Source: Streptomyces sp. SID3212 (GTDB lineage Bacteria > Actinomycetota > Actinomycetes > Streptomycetales > Streptomycetaceae). Taken from it: 64,000 bases of DNA. Within the stretch, counting starts at the first letter, position 1; every line of letters begins with the position of its first letter. The notes under the pieces were generated by a model. The model was given only the letters and a program-made list of their open reading frames with translations. It was not told the origin of the DNA and searched no databases. The DNA lies in assembly GCF_009865405.1 (NCBI RefSeq), contig NZ_WWJY01000246.1:1-64000 (forward strand), in the 5' to 3' direction. Shown here in pieces: positions 17,430 through 25,919 of this stretch. Position numbers and translations under genes: made by a program.

Positions 17430-18521
17430 ATGACCACATCCTTGAGCAAGACGTCGGCGCCGCTCACACTTTCCACGGTTCGGCAATTGGCAGACGAGCA
17501 CTACGTCCCCGTGGAGGACGCCCTGCTCATCGCGATCAACCTGTTCGGGATCGCTTCCGCGCACGGCAGGCACAGGGCACGCGTGTCCATACGCCTCGCC
17601 TCCCGTCCGCACGTTCCATGGATGGTGATCGTTCCGCTGAACGCGCAGACATCCCCCTTTTCGTTACGGGGCGACGAGCTGTCTCTGGCCGGCATCCCGA
17701 TCGGCACCGTCGAGCGAGTGGCCGCCGACGAGGCGGTCGGCGGGTACTTCCGGGACGACGGGCGTGCGGCGACCCTCAATCCCAACGCCCGCAGCCGCTG
17801 TGTCGGTTGCGCGTTCTGCCCCAACACGCTGGAGGCCGCGGCTGATCCCCGACTGGCGGAGGAGCGCCAGCTCAGCGAGCTGCTGGCCGCGATGACCGAA
17901 CAGCACCCTCGTCGCAACCTGCGCGAGCTCGTCGAGGTCACCGTATCGACCGGTTGCTTCGAGCGGGAGCGTGCAGCTGTCGACCACCTGCTCGGCCTCC
18001 GCGAGGTGCTCGATGTGCACGGAGTGGGTGCCCGGATCGGGTTCCTCACCTCGGTGATCAGCAGCAGGCAGGCGTTCGAGGAGTTGGCCGAGCACGTGGC
18101 GCCGTTCGTGCTGCGGCTCACAGCGGAGTGCTTCAGCCGACGGGATCTGCTGCTGAAGGCCAGCAAAGCGATCCTGACCGCCGACGAAATGCCGCGCGTT
18201 CTCCAGCGGGCAATGCAGGCGGGCCACGGGACCTCGTTCACCTACGTCGTCGGTCTCGACACTCTGGAAGAGCTGCGTAGGGGCGTCAGTGAACTGATGC
18301 CCTTCACCACGGAGTTCCCGAACTTCCAGGTGTACCAGGCCCACAACGCGATCATGGCCGGGCTCCGGGCGGACGGTTCGGACACCCTGGACTACTACCT
18401 GCGAGCCAGGCAGGAGATCGAGCAGATCGCCGGGCCCACCGGCCTGCGTCCGAAGGCGTGGGAGTGCTACCGGCCTCTCTGGTACTTCACCTTCGGCGAC
18501 GAGAGCCTGGTGGCCCCGTGA
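17430..18521 (+). CDS. Radical SAM-like protein with a CX2CX2C cysteine cluster
   Basis: A 363-residue protein. Cysteines 124, 127 and 130 in RCVGCAFCPN form CX2CX2C instead of the usual radical-SAM CX3CX2C. After it, strand-helix alternation fits a TIM-barrel-type fold: VEVTVSTGCFE, HGVGARIGFLTSVISS, FVLRLTAECF, TSFTYVVGLDTLEEL and FQVYQAHNAIM. About 120 residues precede the cluster, a large N-terminal part. ATG 17430 is in frame after GGAGGG (17420-17425). Codon 79 is TTA (17664-17666). It overlaps the next gene as GTGA. I infer a [4Fe-4S]-dependent radical enzyme that builds the scaffold of a small molecule, but a non-radical iron-sulphur protein is possible. Substrate unknown. Confidence 0.72.
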   Translation: MTTSLSKTSAPLTLSTVRQLADEHYVPVEDALLIAINLFGIASAHGRHRARVSIRLASRPHVPWMVIVPLNAQTSPFSLRGDELSLAGIPIGTVERVAADEAVGGYFRDDGRAATLNPNARSRCVGCAFCPNTLEAAADPRLAEERQLSELLAAMTEQHPRRNLRELVEVTVSTGCFERERAAVDHLLGLREVLDVHGVGARIGFLTSVISSRQAFEELAEHVAPFVLRLTAECFSRRDLLLKASKAILTADEMPRVLQRAMQAGHGTSFTYVVGLDTLEELRRGVSELMPFTTEFPNFQVYQAHNAIMAGLRADGSDTLDYYLRARQEIEQIAGPTGLRPKAWECYRPLWYFTFGDESLVAP

Positions 18522-20563
18522 CGAGTCAGGCCAACGCGCTGTGGCGGGCCGCCACCTACGTCTCGGTGGTGCTTCTCCACCTGAACGACAACGTCCTGCT
18601 GGCCGAGCCGCTTGAGGCCGGGCACGTCAAGTCGCGGCCGTCGGGCCATTGGGGCACCGTTCCCGGCACCACGTGGGCCCTCGCGCACACCGTGCTTGCG
18701 GCAGGGGAAGCACCGCCCGGTCGCGCGGTCGTACCTGTATTGGGCGCGGGCCACGCGGGCGTCGTCCAGCTGGCGTTTGCGTGGCTGACCGGCGAGCTTG
18801 CCATGCTTCGTACCCAGTACTCCCGTGACGCTCAGGGGCTTGCTCGGCTCGCGCGAGACTTCCCCGAGACCGACGGACTCGGCTCCGAGGTCCATCCGCT
18901 CCTGGCGGCGGGCGCTGCTCCGGGCGGTTGTCTCGGCGGCGTAATGGCGTTCAGCCACGGCTTGGCCGCCGACGTTCCGGGCCGGGTCGTGGTTCCCGTC
19001 ATCGGCGACGGCGAATGCGAGACCCCTACGACTGCTGCTTCCTGGCTCGCGGCCCGCGCGCTGCGGAACAGCGCTGTGGTGCCCATCGTGCACGTCAACG
19101 GCTTCAGGATGGGTGACCGATCGCTGCTCGGCGCTATGGACGACGCGCAGCTCCGCGCGTACGCGGCTGGGCTGGGCTGGCGTGGCCGCGTGGTCGATGT
19201 CGGGGCAGCTTCGGACGACGAACACCGCGCCTTCCGTACGGCGCTTGCGGAGGCGCTAGAGGAGTCCGCTGGCGGCGACCGGGCAGCAGTGTTCCTCCGA
19301 TGCGTGAAGGGGTGGAGCGGTCCGGAGATCGTGGGGGGCCAACGTGTGCTGGGCACAGCGCACGCCCACAAGACACCGTTGAGCGGCGCCCGGTACGACG
19401 AATTCCAGCGGAAGCAGCTGGAGGAGTGGCTGGCCGCCTACCGGCCTGCCGAGCTGTTCGACGGCAGCGGGCAACCCGTAGGCGACGTCGCCGATGCGCT
19501 GGGCGCGGCCAGATGGCACTTGGCTGCTCGGCCTGCAAAGACGCCCTGGCCCAGTCCGTTCCACACAAGGAATCCCGACAGCGACCGGTTCGGGCACGCC
19601 ATCGCCAAGGTTCTGCGTGGCCACGCCGCAGTCGGAGACCTCCGGGTCTTCAGCCCCGACGAACTCGCCTCGAACCATCTTGCGGAGCTGCAGGACGAAC
19701 CCTGGGTGTCCGAAGTGCTGGCCGAAGAAGTTCTCCTGGGCTGGCTGTCCGGATGGACGGCCAGCGGCCGGCGAGGCGTTCTGATCTCGTACGAGGCGTT
19801 CTCGCCCCTCCTCGCCGCAGGCATCGTCGGGCATCTCAAGCACCGGCGCCTCGCCGTGGGCAAGCCGTCCCCCAGCCTCAACCTGCTGCTCACCTCGTAC
19901 GGCTGGCACAACGTGTACACCCACGGCGATCCCTCCCTGGCCACGATGCTCCTCGCCACTGGCGACCCAGCGGTGCGCATACTGACGCCGGCGGATCCGC
20001 GACGGGCAGCCGTCGCGTCGGACGAATCGCTGGGTTCCGTCGGACGCGTCAACGTCCTGATCGCCGGGAAGCACGCCACCGTGAACCACCCCACCGCCAC
20101 GATCAGCGAGGAGCAGAGGCGCGGCCTGGCCATCTGGCCGCACCTCAGCGACGGTGGAGAGCCCGGCCTGACGGTCGTGGTCGCCGGGGATCTCCCCGCC
20201 GAGGTCGCCACCGCTTCGGTGCCCGTCATCCGGGAGAAGCTCGGGTGCCGGGTCCGCGTCGTGAGCGTCCTCGATCTCACGGTCCTCGGTGATCCGGCCG
20301 TCTGGCCGCGTGGGCTGGCCGAGTCCGAACTCGACCGCTACCTCGGCCGGCACGCACCCGTGCTCGTGGTCACCCTCGGCCACCCGGCCGCGGTGTGGGG
20401 GCTGCTGGGCGGAAGGCTCGGGCGTCCCATCGAGGTCGTCGGCTGGCGTGAGCCACCCCAGCCAGCGCCGCAAGCGGCGCTGGCCCATGCGCTCGGTCTC
20501 GACCCGGCTGGCCTGATGTGCGCGGCCCGCCGGTTGGTGGACCGGAAGCGGGAGGTGGCGTGA
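18518..20563 (+). CDS. Phosphoketolase-like thiamine diphosphate enzyme
   Basis: A 681-residue divergent member of the xylulose-5-P/fructose-6-P phosphoketolase family (usually about 790-800 residues). Alignable landmarks are DNVLLAEPL, HIK-like HVKSRPSGHWGTVPGT, GAGHAG (normally GPGHGG), the ThDP/metal motif GDGECETPTTAASW with HVNGF downstream, KGWSGPEIVGG, RVFSPDELASNHL, EEVLLGWLSGW, SYEAFSPLL, SLNLLLTSYGWHN, NVLIAGKHAT and VRVVSVLDLTVL. Such enzymes cleave a ketose phosphate with phosphate to an acyl phosphate. Changes near the active site and the shorter length suggest a different ketose substrate or acceptor. GTG 18518 overlaps the previous stop; its own stop overlaps the next ATG. Context points to secondary metabolism, not sugar catabolism. 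Confidence 0.85.
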   Translation: MTSQANALWRAATYVSVVLLHLNDNVLLAEPLEAGHVKSRPSGHWGTVPGTTWALAHTVLAAGEAPPGRAVVPVLGAGHAGVVQLAFAWLTGELAMLRTQYSRDAQGLARLARDFPETDGLGSEVHPLLAAGAAPGGCLGGVMAFSHGLAADVPGRVVVPVIGDGECETPTTAASWLAARALRNSAVVPIVHVNGFRMGDRSLLGAMDDAQLRAYAAGLGWRGRVVDVGAASDDEHRAFRTALAEALEESAGGDRAAVFLRCVKGWSGPEIVGGQRVLGTAHAHKTPLSGARYDEFQRKQLEEWLAAYRPAELFDGSGQPVGDVADALGAARWHLAARPAKTPWPSPFHTRNPDSDRFGHAIAKVLRGHAAVGDLRVFSPDELASNHLAELQDEPWVSEVLAEEVLLGWLSGWTASGRRGVLISYEAFSPLLAAGIVGHLKHRRLAVGKPSPSLNLLLTSYGWHNVYTHGDPSLATMLLATGDPAVRILTPADPRRAAVASDESLGSVGRVNVLIAGKHATVNHPTATISEEQRRGLAIWPHLSDGGEPGLTVVVAGDLPAEVATASVPVIREKLGCRVRVVSVLDLTVLGDPAVWPRGLAESELDRYLGRHAPVLVVTLGHPAAVWGLLGGRLGRPIEVVGWREPPQPAPQAALAHALGLDPAGLMCAARRLVDRKREVA

Positions 20564-21618
20564 TGACGGAGCCCGCCCTGGTCAAGATCGAGGTTGTCCA
20601 GACGGCAGAAGCAACCTGCCCTGGTGACGACACCGTCTTCGTGGCAGCGCGGGGCGGCGGCGACGTCGGCTGGTACGGCCCTGTCAGCACGGAGGTGGGT
20701 CGGACCGTCGAGGCCATCGCCGCAGCCGTGGCCGGTACCCCCGTCACCGATCACCGGGGCCTTGTACGGCGGCTGTGCAGGGCGGTCGGCGGTGACCGTC
20801 GCGGGTGGCCCGAACAATGGGCCGTAGGCGCCGTGGACTGCGCGTTTTGGGATCTGCACGGACGCCTGCTGGGTAAACCGGTGGCTGAACTGCTGGCACA
20901 GCCGCGCGCTCGCACCCAGGTCCCGGCCTACGCTTCATGGCTCCGGGCGGACCTCACCAGTTCGGAAACGCCTGATGCGCTCGTGCAAGTGGCTGAGGAA
21001 GGCTGGGCGTTCACCAAGTGGGGCCTGCGCCGGCGGCCGGGACCGACCATCGCCTCTGAAGCCCGTGACCTCGTGGGCGCCGTACAGCGGGCCGCCCAGC
21101 ATCTCGGCACTGGCTTCGCCGTCGACGCGGTCGGCACATGGAACCCCGAACTGAGCACCGCGTTCGCTGCCCAGGTGGACGCCTCAGCGCTCTTCTGGCT
21201 GGAGGACCCGTTGCCTGAGCACGATCTGCCGGTCTACAGACGTCTCGCCGCCACCGGCCTTCCCCTGGCGGTCGGGGAGAGGCTCATGCCCGAGGAGGAC
21301 CTGCCGCGTCTCCTCGGCGAGATCCGGCCTGCTGCCCTCACGATCGACGTCGTGGGCTGCGGCGGGCTTACCCGTGCTGTCGAAATCGTTTCTGCGGCGC
21401 GGGAGGCAAGCATTTCCCTCTACCCACACGGCCGTTCCCTGGTACCCGGCATTCACCTCGCGGCGGCGTTCCCGGACGTAGTCCCGGCGGTTGAGTACCG
21501 GCGCCAGTGGGAGCCACGCCGCCAGCAGCTCTACAAGGAGCCCTGGACGCCCGCACACGGCGCTTTCCCCTCACCCGCATCCGCCGGCCTAGGCACCGAG
21601 CCCCGGAGACCGCAGTGA
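20563..21618 (+). CDS. Enolase-superfamily (mandelate racemase/muconate lactonizing-like) protein
   Basis: A 351-residue protein. Candidate Mg ligands are the aspartate in FAVDAVGTW, the glutamate in FWLEDPLPE and the glutamate in AVGERLMPEED, the three positions expected at strand ends of the barrel. The catalytic Lys region reads FTKWGLRRRPG, so one lysine of the usual KxK pair is kept and the second is glycine. A late YPHGRSLVPG supplies a histidine. It probably abstracts a proton alpha to a carboxylate (dehydration, epimerisation or cycloisomerisation). ATG 20563 shares an A with the preceding TGA, so translation is tightly coupled. Reaction within the pathway is unknown. Confidence 0.85.
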   Translation: MTEPALVKIEVVQTAEATCPGDDTVFVAARGGGDVGWYGPVSTEVGRTVEAIAAAVAGTPVTDHRGLVRRLCRAVGGDRRGWPEQWAVGAVDCAFWDLHGRLLGKPVAELLAQPRARTQVPAYASWLRADLTSSETPDALVQVAEEGWAFTKWGLRRRPGPTIASEARDLVGAVQRAAQHLGTGFAVDAVGTWNPELSTAFAAQVDASALFWLEDPLPEHDLPVYRRLAATGLPLAVGERLMPEEDLPRLLGEIRPAALTIDVVGCGGLTRAVEIVSAAREASISLYPHGRSLVPGIHLAAAFPDVVPAVEYRRQWEPRRQQLYKEPWTPAHGAFPSPASAGLGTEPRRPQ

Positions 21619-22055
21619 CTTCCACCAACGAAACGCTCCCCGTCACCGGAACAACCCGCCAGGACGAGCATGGCCTGCTGCTCGTCCTGGAACAGCACGT
21701 CGAAGGACACGACACCTTCCTCACCGGCCGACTCGAACTCGGCTCCAAGTCCGTCCCCGTGCGGATCATCAGCTTGGACGACGTCACCGTCCTGCGCCCC
21801 ACGGAAGCGGTCTCCGCCTTGGCCTCGCGTTGGACCGGTGTCCTGCACCTGCCGCACGGGGCACGCCAACGCAGAATTCCCGTCGACCTCACCGACGCGG
21901 CCCAAGAACGCGCACGCGACGTGGCGGCGCTCGACCCGGCCGAACTGCGCTATGCGCTGACGTTCCTCGGTGAAGCCACAACCGACGCCATCCGGGCAGC
22001 GCGCATCGAGGCCATCGTCTCCGCCCTGCCGTCTTACCACCCCGAGGCGGCGTGA
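21615..22055 (+). CDS. Hypothetical protein of the biosynthetic block (146 aa)
   Basis: Begins VTSTNETLPVTGTTRQDEHG at GTG 21615, overlapping the enolase-family stop as GTGA, and ends by overlapping the HAD gene start. The middle contains beta-rich sequence (GLLLVLEQHVEGHDTFLTGR, VPVRIISLDDVTVLRP) followed by helices near the C-terminus. I do not recognise a family, and no metal-binding or catalytic motif stands out. Its tight coupling on both sides says it belongs to the pathway, perhaps as a small accessory or binding protein. Base use matches its neighbours. Confidence 0.75.
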   Translation: MTSTNETLPVTGTTRQDEHGLLLVLEQHVEGHDTFLTGRLELGSKSVPVRIISLDDVTVLRPTEAVSALASRWTGVLHLPHGARQRRIPVDLTDAAQERARDVAALDPAELRYALTFLGEATTDAIRAARIEAIVSALPSYHPEAA

Positions 22056-22717
22056 TGACAAGGGCGCAAGCGTTGATCAGCCTGGACATCGGGGGCACGC
22101 TCGGAAGCGCGCAAGGACCCGGGCTCGCGGCCCGGCTGGCGGCTGCCTCGCCCCTCGGTCCCAAGGAAGCCCGCAGGGTCATGCGCGACGTCCTCCACAC
22201 CGTGCCCGAGATCACCGAGGCCGTGGTCGACAGGGTCTGCCTGGCGCTCCGCATCGAGCCGTCCGACTTCCCCCGCGACCTGCCTGTTGCCCCTCTGGTG
22301 CTGTTCCCCGGGACGGTCGAGGCCCTGCAGGCGCTGAGCGACATGGCGTCCGTCGTGACACTGTCGAACGTGACGTGCACCGAAGCCGATCCGGAGCGCC
22401 TCCTCGATCTGCTCTCGCCGTGGGTGGGCGCGCACTTCCCCTCCTGCCGTACCGGCTACGCCAAGCCCGACGACCGTGCGTTCCAGACGGTCGCCGAGGA
22501 GTGCGGGGTGGAGTTGTCGCGCATCGTCCACGTCGGAGACGACTGGGAATGCGACATCCAGGGAGCCACAACCGCAGGGGCGAGGGCGGTCTGGATCTCC
22601 CACGGCCGGACCATTCCCGACCCGCGCCTCCTCGTTGAACAGCGCGTACGGGTCGCCCACGATCTTGTTGACGCCGTTACCCACGTCCGGCACCACCTCA
22701 CACGGAGCGATTCATGA
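22055..22717 (+). CDS. HAD-superfamily hydrolase with altered motif I
   Basis: A 220-residue HAD-fold protein. Motif I reads SLDIGGTLG: the nucleophile D11 is present but the usual second aspartate (DxD) is glycine at position 13, as in some DxG-type HAD proteins that are not classical phosphatases. Motif II is LSNVTCT, motif III the lysine in GYAKPDD and motif IV VGDDWECD. An alpha-helical cap lies between. It overlaps the preceding stop (ATG 22055; GTG 22052 is an alternative) and the methyltransferase start (ATGA). It may be a phosphatase with poor turnover or catalyse a different hydrolysis. Substrate unknown. Confidence 0.85.
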   Translation: MTRAQALISLDIGGTLGSAQGPGLAARLAAASPLGPKEARRVMRDVLHTVPEITEAVVDRVCLALRIEPSDFPRDLPVAPLVLFPGTVEALQALSDMASVVTLSNVTCTEADPERLLDLLSPWVGAHFPSCRTGYAKPDDRAFQTVAEECGVELSRIVHVGDDWECDIQGATTAGARAVWISHGRTIPDPRLLVEQRVRVAHDLVDAVTHVRHHLTRSDS

Positions 22718-23505
22718 CCTTGTTCACCGGCACCGTCGGCTTCTACCGCCAGTACCGCCCGGGTATCCCCGAGGAGGTCGCAGTCGTCCTCGACCAGGCT
22801 GCCCCGCAGGCCCGTCCGCGCCGGCTGCTCGATGTCGGCACCGGTACGGGGCTTGTTGCCGAGTCCCTGCTCGGCCGGTTCGACGACATCATCGCCATCG
22901 ACAACGACGCGGAGATGCTCGCCGCGGCAGAGTCCGCGCTCCGCCCCGCCCTGCCGTCCGGAAGCGAGCTCACGCTGATCGAGACGACAGCCGAGGACTT
23001 CGTTCCCCCAGCGGGATGGCGGGCCGACCTCGTCACGATCTGCCGGGCCTTCCATTGGCTCGACCAGGCCGCCGTCCTCCGACTCCTCGACCAACAGGTC
23101 ACCCCGCACGGAGCCGTGGCCATCTTCGGAGACAACAGCTTCTGGGCCGCGGACAGCTCCTGGAAGCGGGATGTACGTGCCGTAGTCCAGGAGTTTTTGG
23201 GCGAGGAGCGCAGGGCGGGCGCCGGTACCTTCAATCACCACGACCGCCCGTACAGCGAGATCATGGCCGAGTCGCCGTTCTGCGAGGTCGAGGAGATCCG
23301 GGTACCGGTCCACCGCACCTGGACCGCCGACAGCGTGCTCGGCTACCTGTACTCCACGACGTTCGCGGCACCGCACCTCTTCGGCGACCGCCTCGGGGAG
23401 TTCGAGACCTCGGTGAAGGCGGCCCTTGCCGAGCACAGCGGCGACGACACCTTCCCCGAGGACAATGAGTTCCTCATCCGCATCGGCCGGAGGCCCCAGG
23501 AGTGA
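22714..23505 (+). CDS. Class I SAM-dependent methyltransferase
   Basis: A 263-residue protein with the SAM-binding motif LLDVGTGTGLVAESLL near residues 38-53, an acidic end of strand 2 in IIAIDNDAEML and a motif corresponding to post-I/II (ADLVTICRAFHWLDQ). The N-terminus FYRQYRPGIP is typical of small-molecule methyltransferases in antibiotic pathways. The acceptor is unknown; methylation of an O or N on the pathway product is the natural guess. Overlaps HAD (ATGA) and the amidohydrolase (GTGA). Confidence 0.9.
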   Translation: MTLFTGTVGFYRQYRPGIPEEVAVVLDQAAPQARPRRLLDVGTGTGLVAESLLGRFDDIIAIDNDAEMLAAAESALRPALPSGSELTLIETTAEDFVPPAGWRADLVTICRAFHWLDQAAVLRLLDQQVTPHGAVAIFGDNSFWAADSSWKRDVRAVVQEFLGEERRAGAGTFNHHDRPYSEIMAESPFCEVEEIRVPVHRTWTADSVLGYLYSTTFAAPHLFGDRLGEFETSVKAALAEHSGDDTFPEDNEFLIRIGRRPQE

Positions 23506-24299
23506 CCGCCATCCCCACTGCCGCCAGCCGTCGGCGCTACGGTCGGCTGGCAGCTCCGGATGTCACCAGCGCGCTCACGAAGACGTCGGTGCTGTGCCTG
23601 CCGATCGGCTCGTGCGAACAGCACGGACCGCATCTGCCGCTCAACACGGACACGGTGATAGCCGAGGCGTTCACCGAGCTCCTCGTCGAGCGCTACGGCG
23701 AACGCCACGACCTCTGGGCTCTGCCCGTCATGCCGTACGGGCTCTCACCGGAGCACGCCTGGGCGCCCGGCACGATGACGCTCCGGGCGGCGACGTTCCT
23801 GTACCTGCTGGACGAGGTGGTCCGCGAGTACACGCGGGCCACCGCCGCGGGGCATCTCGTGATCGTCAACGGCCACGGTGGCAACCGCGGAATTCTGGAG
23901 GCCGCAGTGCACGAGCTGCGCCTCGCGTACGGGGTGGAGGTGTGCGTGATCCACCCGAGCGCTCTGTCGCCCGTCCGCACGGAAGGGCGGGTCCCGGAAG
24001 TTCACGCGGGGGTGCGCGAGACCTCGCTGATGCTGGCTCTGGCACCGGAGGACGTCCACCTCGACCGCCTACCGACTGACGGTTCCCTCGGCTCCCAAGG
24101 CCCGGAAACAACCCGGCGGATCGTGTTCGATCGCGGGTTGACCTGGCCGTGGTCCTCGGGCGACGCCACTGTCGCCGCCCACGGTGTGATCGGCGGCGAC
24201 CCGCGTTCTGCCTCCGCCCACCACGGCCGGTCCGTTCTGGCCGGAGCCCTTGATGCCGCAGCTGATGTGCTCGAACAGCTCACCACCTACCGCCCGTAG
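23502..24299 (+). CDS. Creatininase-family amidohydrolase
   Basis: A 265-residue member of the creatininase family. Metal-binding and catalytic residues are visible: PIGSCEQHGPHLPLNTD (E39, H41, D50), NGHGGNRG and HAGVRETS with its glutamate. The family includes creatininase, the MftE-type peptidase and amidases acting in cofactor or antibiotic biosynthesis, all dependent on divalent metals. In this block it could hydrolyse a cyclic amide or amide-linked intermediate. GTG 23502 overlaps the methyltransferase stop. It ends 27 bp before the dioxygenase gene. Confidence 0.9.
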   Translation: MTAIPTAASRRRYGRLAAPDVTSALTKTSVLCLPIGSCEQHGPHLPLNTDTVIAEAFTELLVERYGERHDLWALPVMPYGLSPEHAWAPGTMTLRAATFLYLLDEVVREYTRATAAGHLVIVNGHGGNRGILEAAVHELRLAYGVEVCVIHPSALSPVRTEGRVPEVHAGVRETSLMLALAPEDVHLDRLPTDGSLGSQGPETTRRIVFDRGLTWPWSSGDATVAAHGVIGGDPRSASAHHGRSVLAGALDAAADVLEQLTTYRP

Positions 24300-24326
24300 A
24301 GGGCCGAGCCTTTTAGGAGTTTGCCC

Positions 24327-25073
24327 ATGGCCCTCACCGTCGACGACAAACACGACTTCCTGCGCGACGGCCTGATCATCAAGCGCGACGCCGTGGACCC
24401 CGCACTCGTCACCCGCGCCCGAGCGCTCATCGATGAATGGTGTCGGGAGGCGATGGACGAGGCCCTCATCGACCAGTACACCCAGCGCACCTTCGCTCCC
24501 GAGCTGGGCAGCCATCCCGACCTGCTCGCCCTCTTCACCGGCTCAGGAGCGGCGCAGATCGCCGCTGGACTCTGCGGAGACATCCAGCCGGTCACCACGG
24601 TCCAGGTCCAGATCCGCCTTCCGGAGCAGCTTCTCCCGGCGGCCCAACCGGTCAAACCGATGCACGTCGACGGCGTCGCCTGCCCCCACCTGGATCCGGA
24701 GGAACTCCGGACGTTCTCCCTGCTCGTGGGCGTGGTGCTGTCTGACGTCGCGGACCCCCGAGGCGGTGCGCTGCACGTCCAGCCCGGCGCTCACCTGGAG
24801 ATGTCGCGGTGGTTCCGCGACGAGTGGACCTCCGGCATCACGGACCAGGTTCCGCCGGTGATCGACGCCCAGGGCGGAACCCCGTTGCTGGGCCACCCCG
24901 GGGACCTGCTGCTGATGCACCACCTCGTGCCGCACGCCGTGGGCCGCAACACCGGGACCGAGCCCCGCGTCATGGCCTACTTCCGCGTCTCGCACATCCA
25001 CCACGCCGAGCGCAGGATCCAAGCCCTGCAGAACCCGTGGCTCGACTACCCGCCCCTGTCGGCACTGCTGTAG
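24327..25073 (+). CDS. PhyH-family Fe(II)/2-oxoglutarate-dependent dioxygenase
   Basis: A 248-residue protein of the phytanoyl-CoA dioxygenase superfamily. The iron triad is visible: H113 and D115 in PMHVDGV and H203 in HHLVPHAVGRN; R214 in TEPRVMAYFR would bind 2-oxoglutarate. Such enzymes hydroxylate or otherwise oxidise small molecules in many natural-product pathways. ATG 24327 has AGGAG at 24315-24319, and it is the first gene in the block without a stop-start overlap. A tailoring oxidation is the likely job; the substrate is unknown. Confidence 0.92.
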   Translation: MALTVDDKHDFLRDGLIIKRDAVDPALVTRARALIDEWCREAMDEALIDQYTQRTFAPELGSHPDLLALFTGSGAAQIAAGLCGDIQPVTTVQVQIRLPEQLLPAAQPVKPMHVDGVACPHLDPEELRTFSLLVGVVLSDVADPRGGALHVQPGAHLEMSRWFRDEWTSGITDQVPPVIDAQGGTPLLGHPGDLLLMHHLVPHAVGRNTGTEPRVMAYFRVSHIHHAERRIQALQNPWLDYPPLSALL

Positions 25074-25211
25074 CAGCGGACGGCATAGCCGCATCACCCG
25101 CCCGCCGACCGTCGTCGGCGATGGCTCCTGCCTCGGCACGGGAGCCATGCCCCGGAAGGGCCAGACAGGTCCGGGCCGACCTCACACTCCGACGTCAGAA
25201 ACGGAAGTCCC

Positions 25212-25859
25212 GTGCGATCGATCTCCTTAGACCAACTCAACGAAGCCGCCCGCGCCGTCGAAGAGGGTGGGCTGGTCATCGTGCCCACCCGACGCTGGTA
25301 CATGATCTGCGCGGACGCCACCAACGAAGCGGCCTGCCGCAGTATCTTCGACGCGAAACAGCGTCCTCTCACGAAGTCCCTGGTCCTCGTGTCCCCCTCC
25401 GCAGAACACTGCGAGCGGCACTTCGTCGTCCACCACGAAGCCCGAAAGCTCATGGAGGCATTCTGGCCCGGCGACCTCGCACTCCTCCTGCCGTGGCGTG
25501 ACGAGCAGACCAGCGCTCGGTACACGGCGGTCGGCGCCCCGGCCCTCGTCACCCGGTCTTCCGACGCCCTGGGAAGGCTCGCAGCCGCCGCCGCCGTCCC
25601 CGTCGCCGCGACCACGGTCAACGTCTCCGGAGACGCACACGTGGACGCGCCGGGACCGTCGATCACCATCGACGAGGTCCAGGACTTCCTCAAGCTCACC
25701 GACGTCCCGGTGTCCGTCGTCCTGGACGGCGGCGTCTGCCCGGTTGCCAACCACCTCGCCATCGTCGACTGCGTGACGCCGGAGGCTCGTCTGGTGCGCG
25801 TCGGCCTGGTCCACCAACGCGCCCTCTCGGCCGCCTTGGGCCGGGAACTCGTCGGTTGA
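25212..25859 (+). CDS. YrdC/Sua5-domain protein
   Basis: A 215-residue YrdC-fold protein with FDAKQRPLTKSLVLVSP, corresponding to the nucleotide-binding KxRP...KPL region, FWPGDLALLLPWR, and a TTVNVSGDAHVDAPGP segment that parallels the family's SAN-x-SG stretch. Family members make threonylcarbamoyl-AMP for tRNA or act as carbamoyl-adenylate domains in carbamoyltransferases. A copy inside a biosynthetic block, separate from a housekeeping sua5, suggests carbamoyl or acyl adenylate chemistry on a pathway substrate. Codon 6 is TTA (25227-25229), right after the GTG start at 25212. It follows a 138-bp gap, so an internal promoter is possible. Confidence 0.85.
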   Translation: MRSISLDQLNEAARAVEEGGLVIVPTRRWYMICADATNEAACRSIFDAKQRPLTKSLVLVSPSAEHCERHFVVHHEARKLMEAFWPGDLALLLPWRDEQTSARYTAVGAPALVTRSSDALGRLAAAAAVPVAATTVNVSGDAHVDAPGPSITIDEVQDFLKLTDVPVSVVLDGGVCPVANHLAIVDCVTPEARLVRVGLVHQRALSAALGRELVG

Positions 25860-25919
25860 CTCAATGGCAACGTCCAAACTGTCGGCGCCCTTTTTCGTCC
25901 ACCCGGCAAGAAGGCGGTA

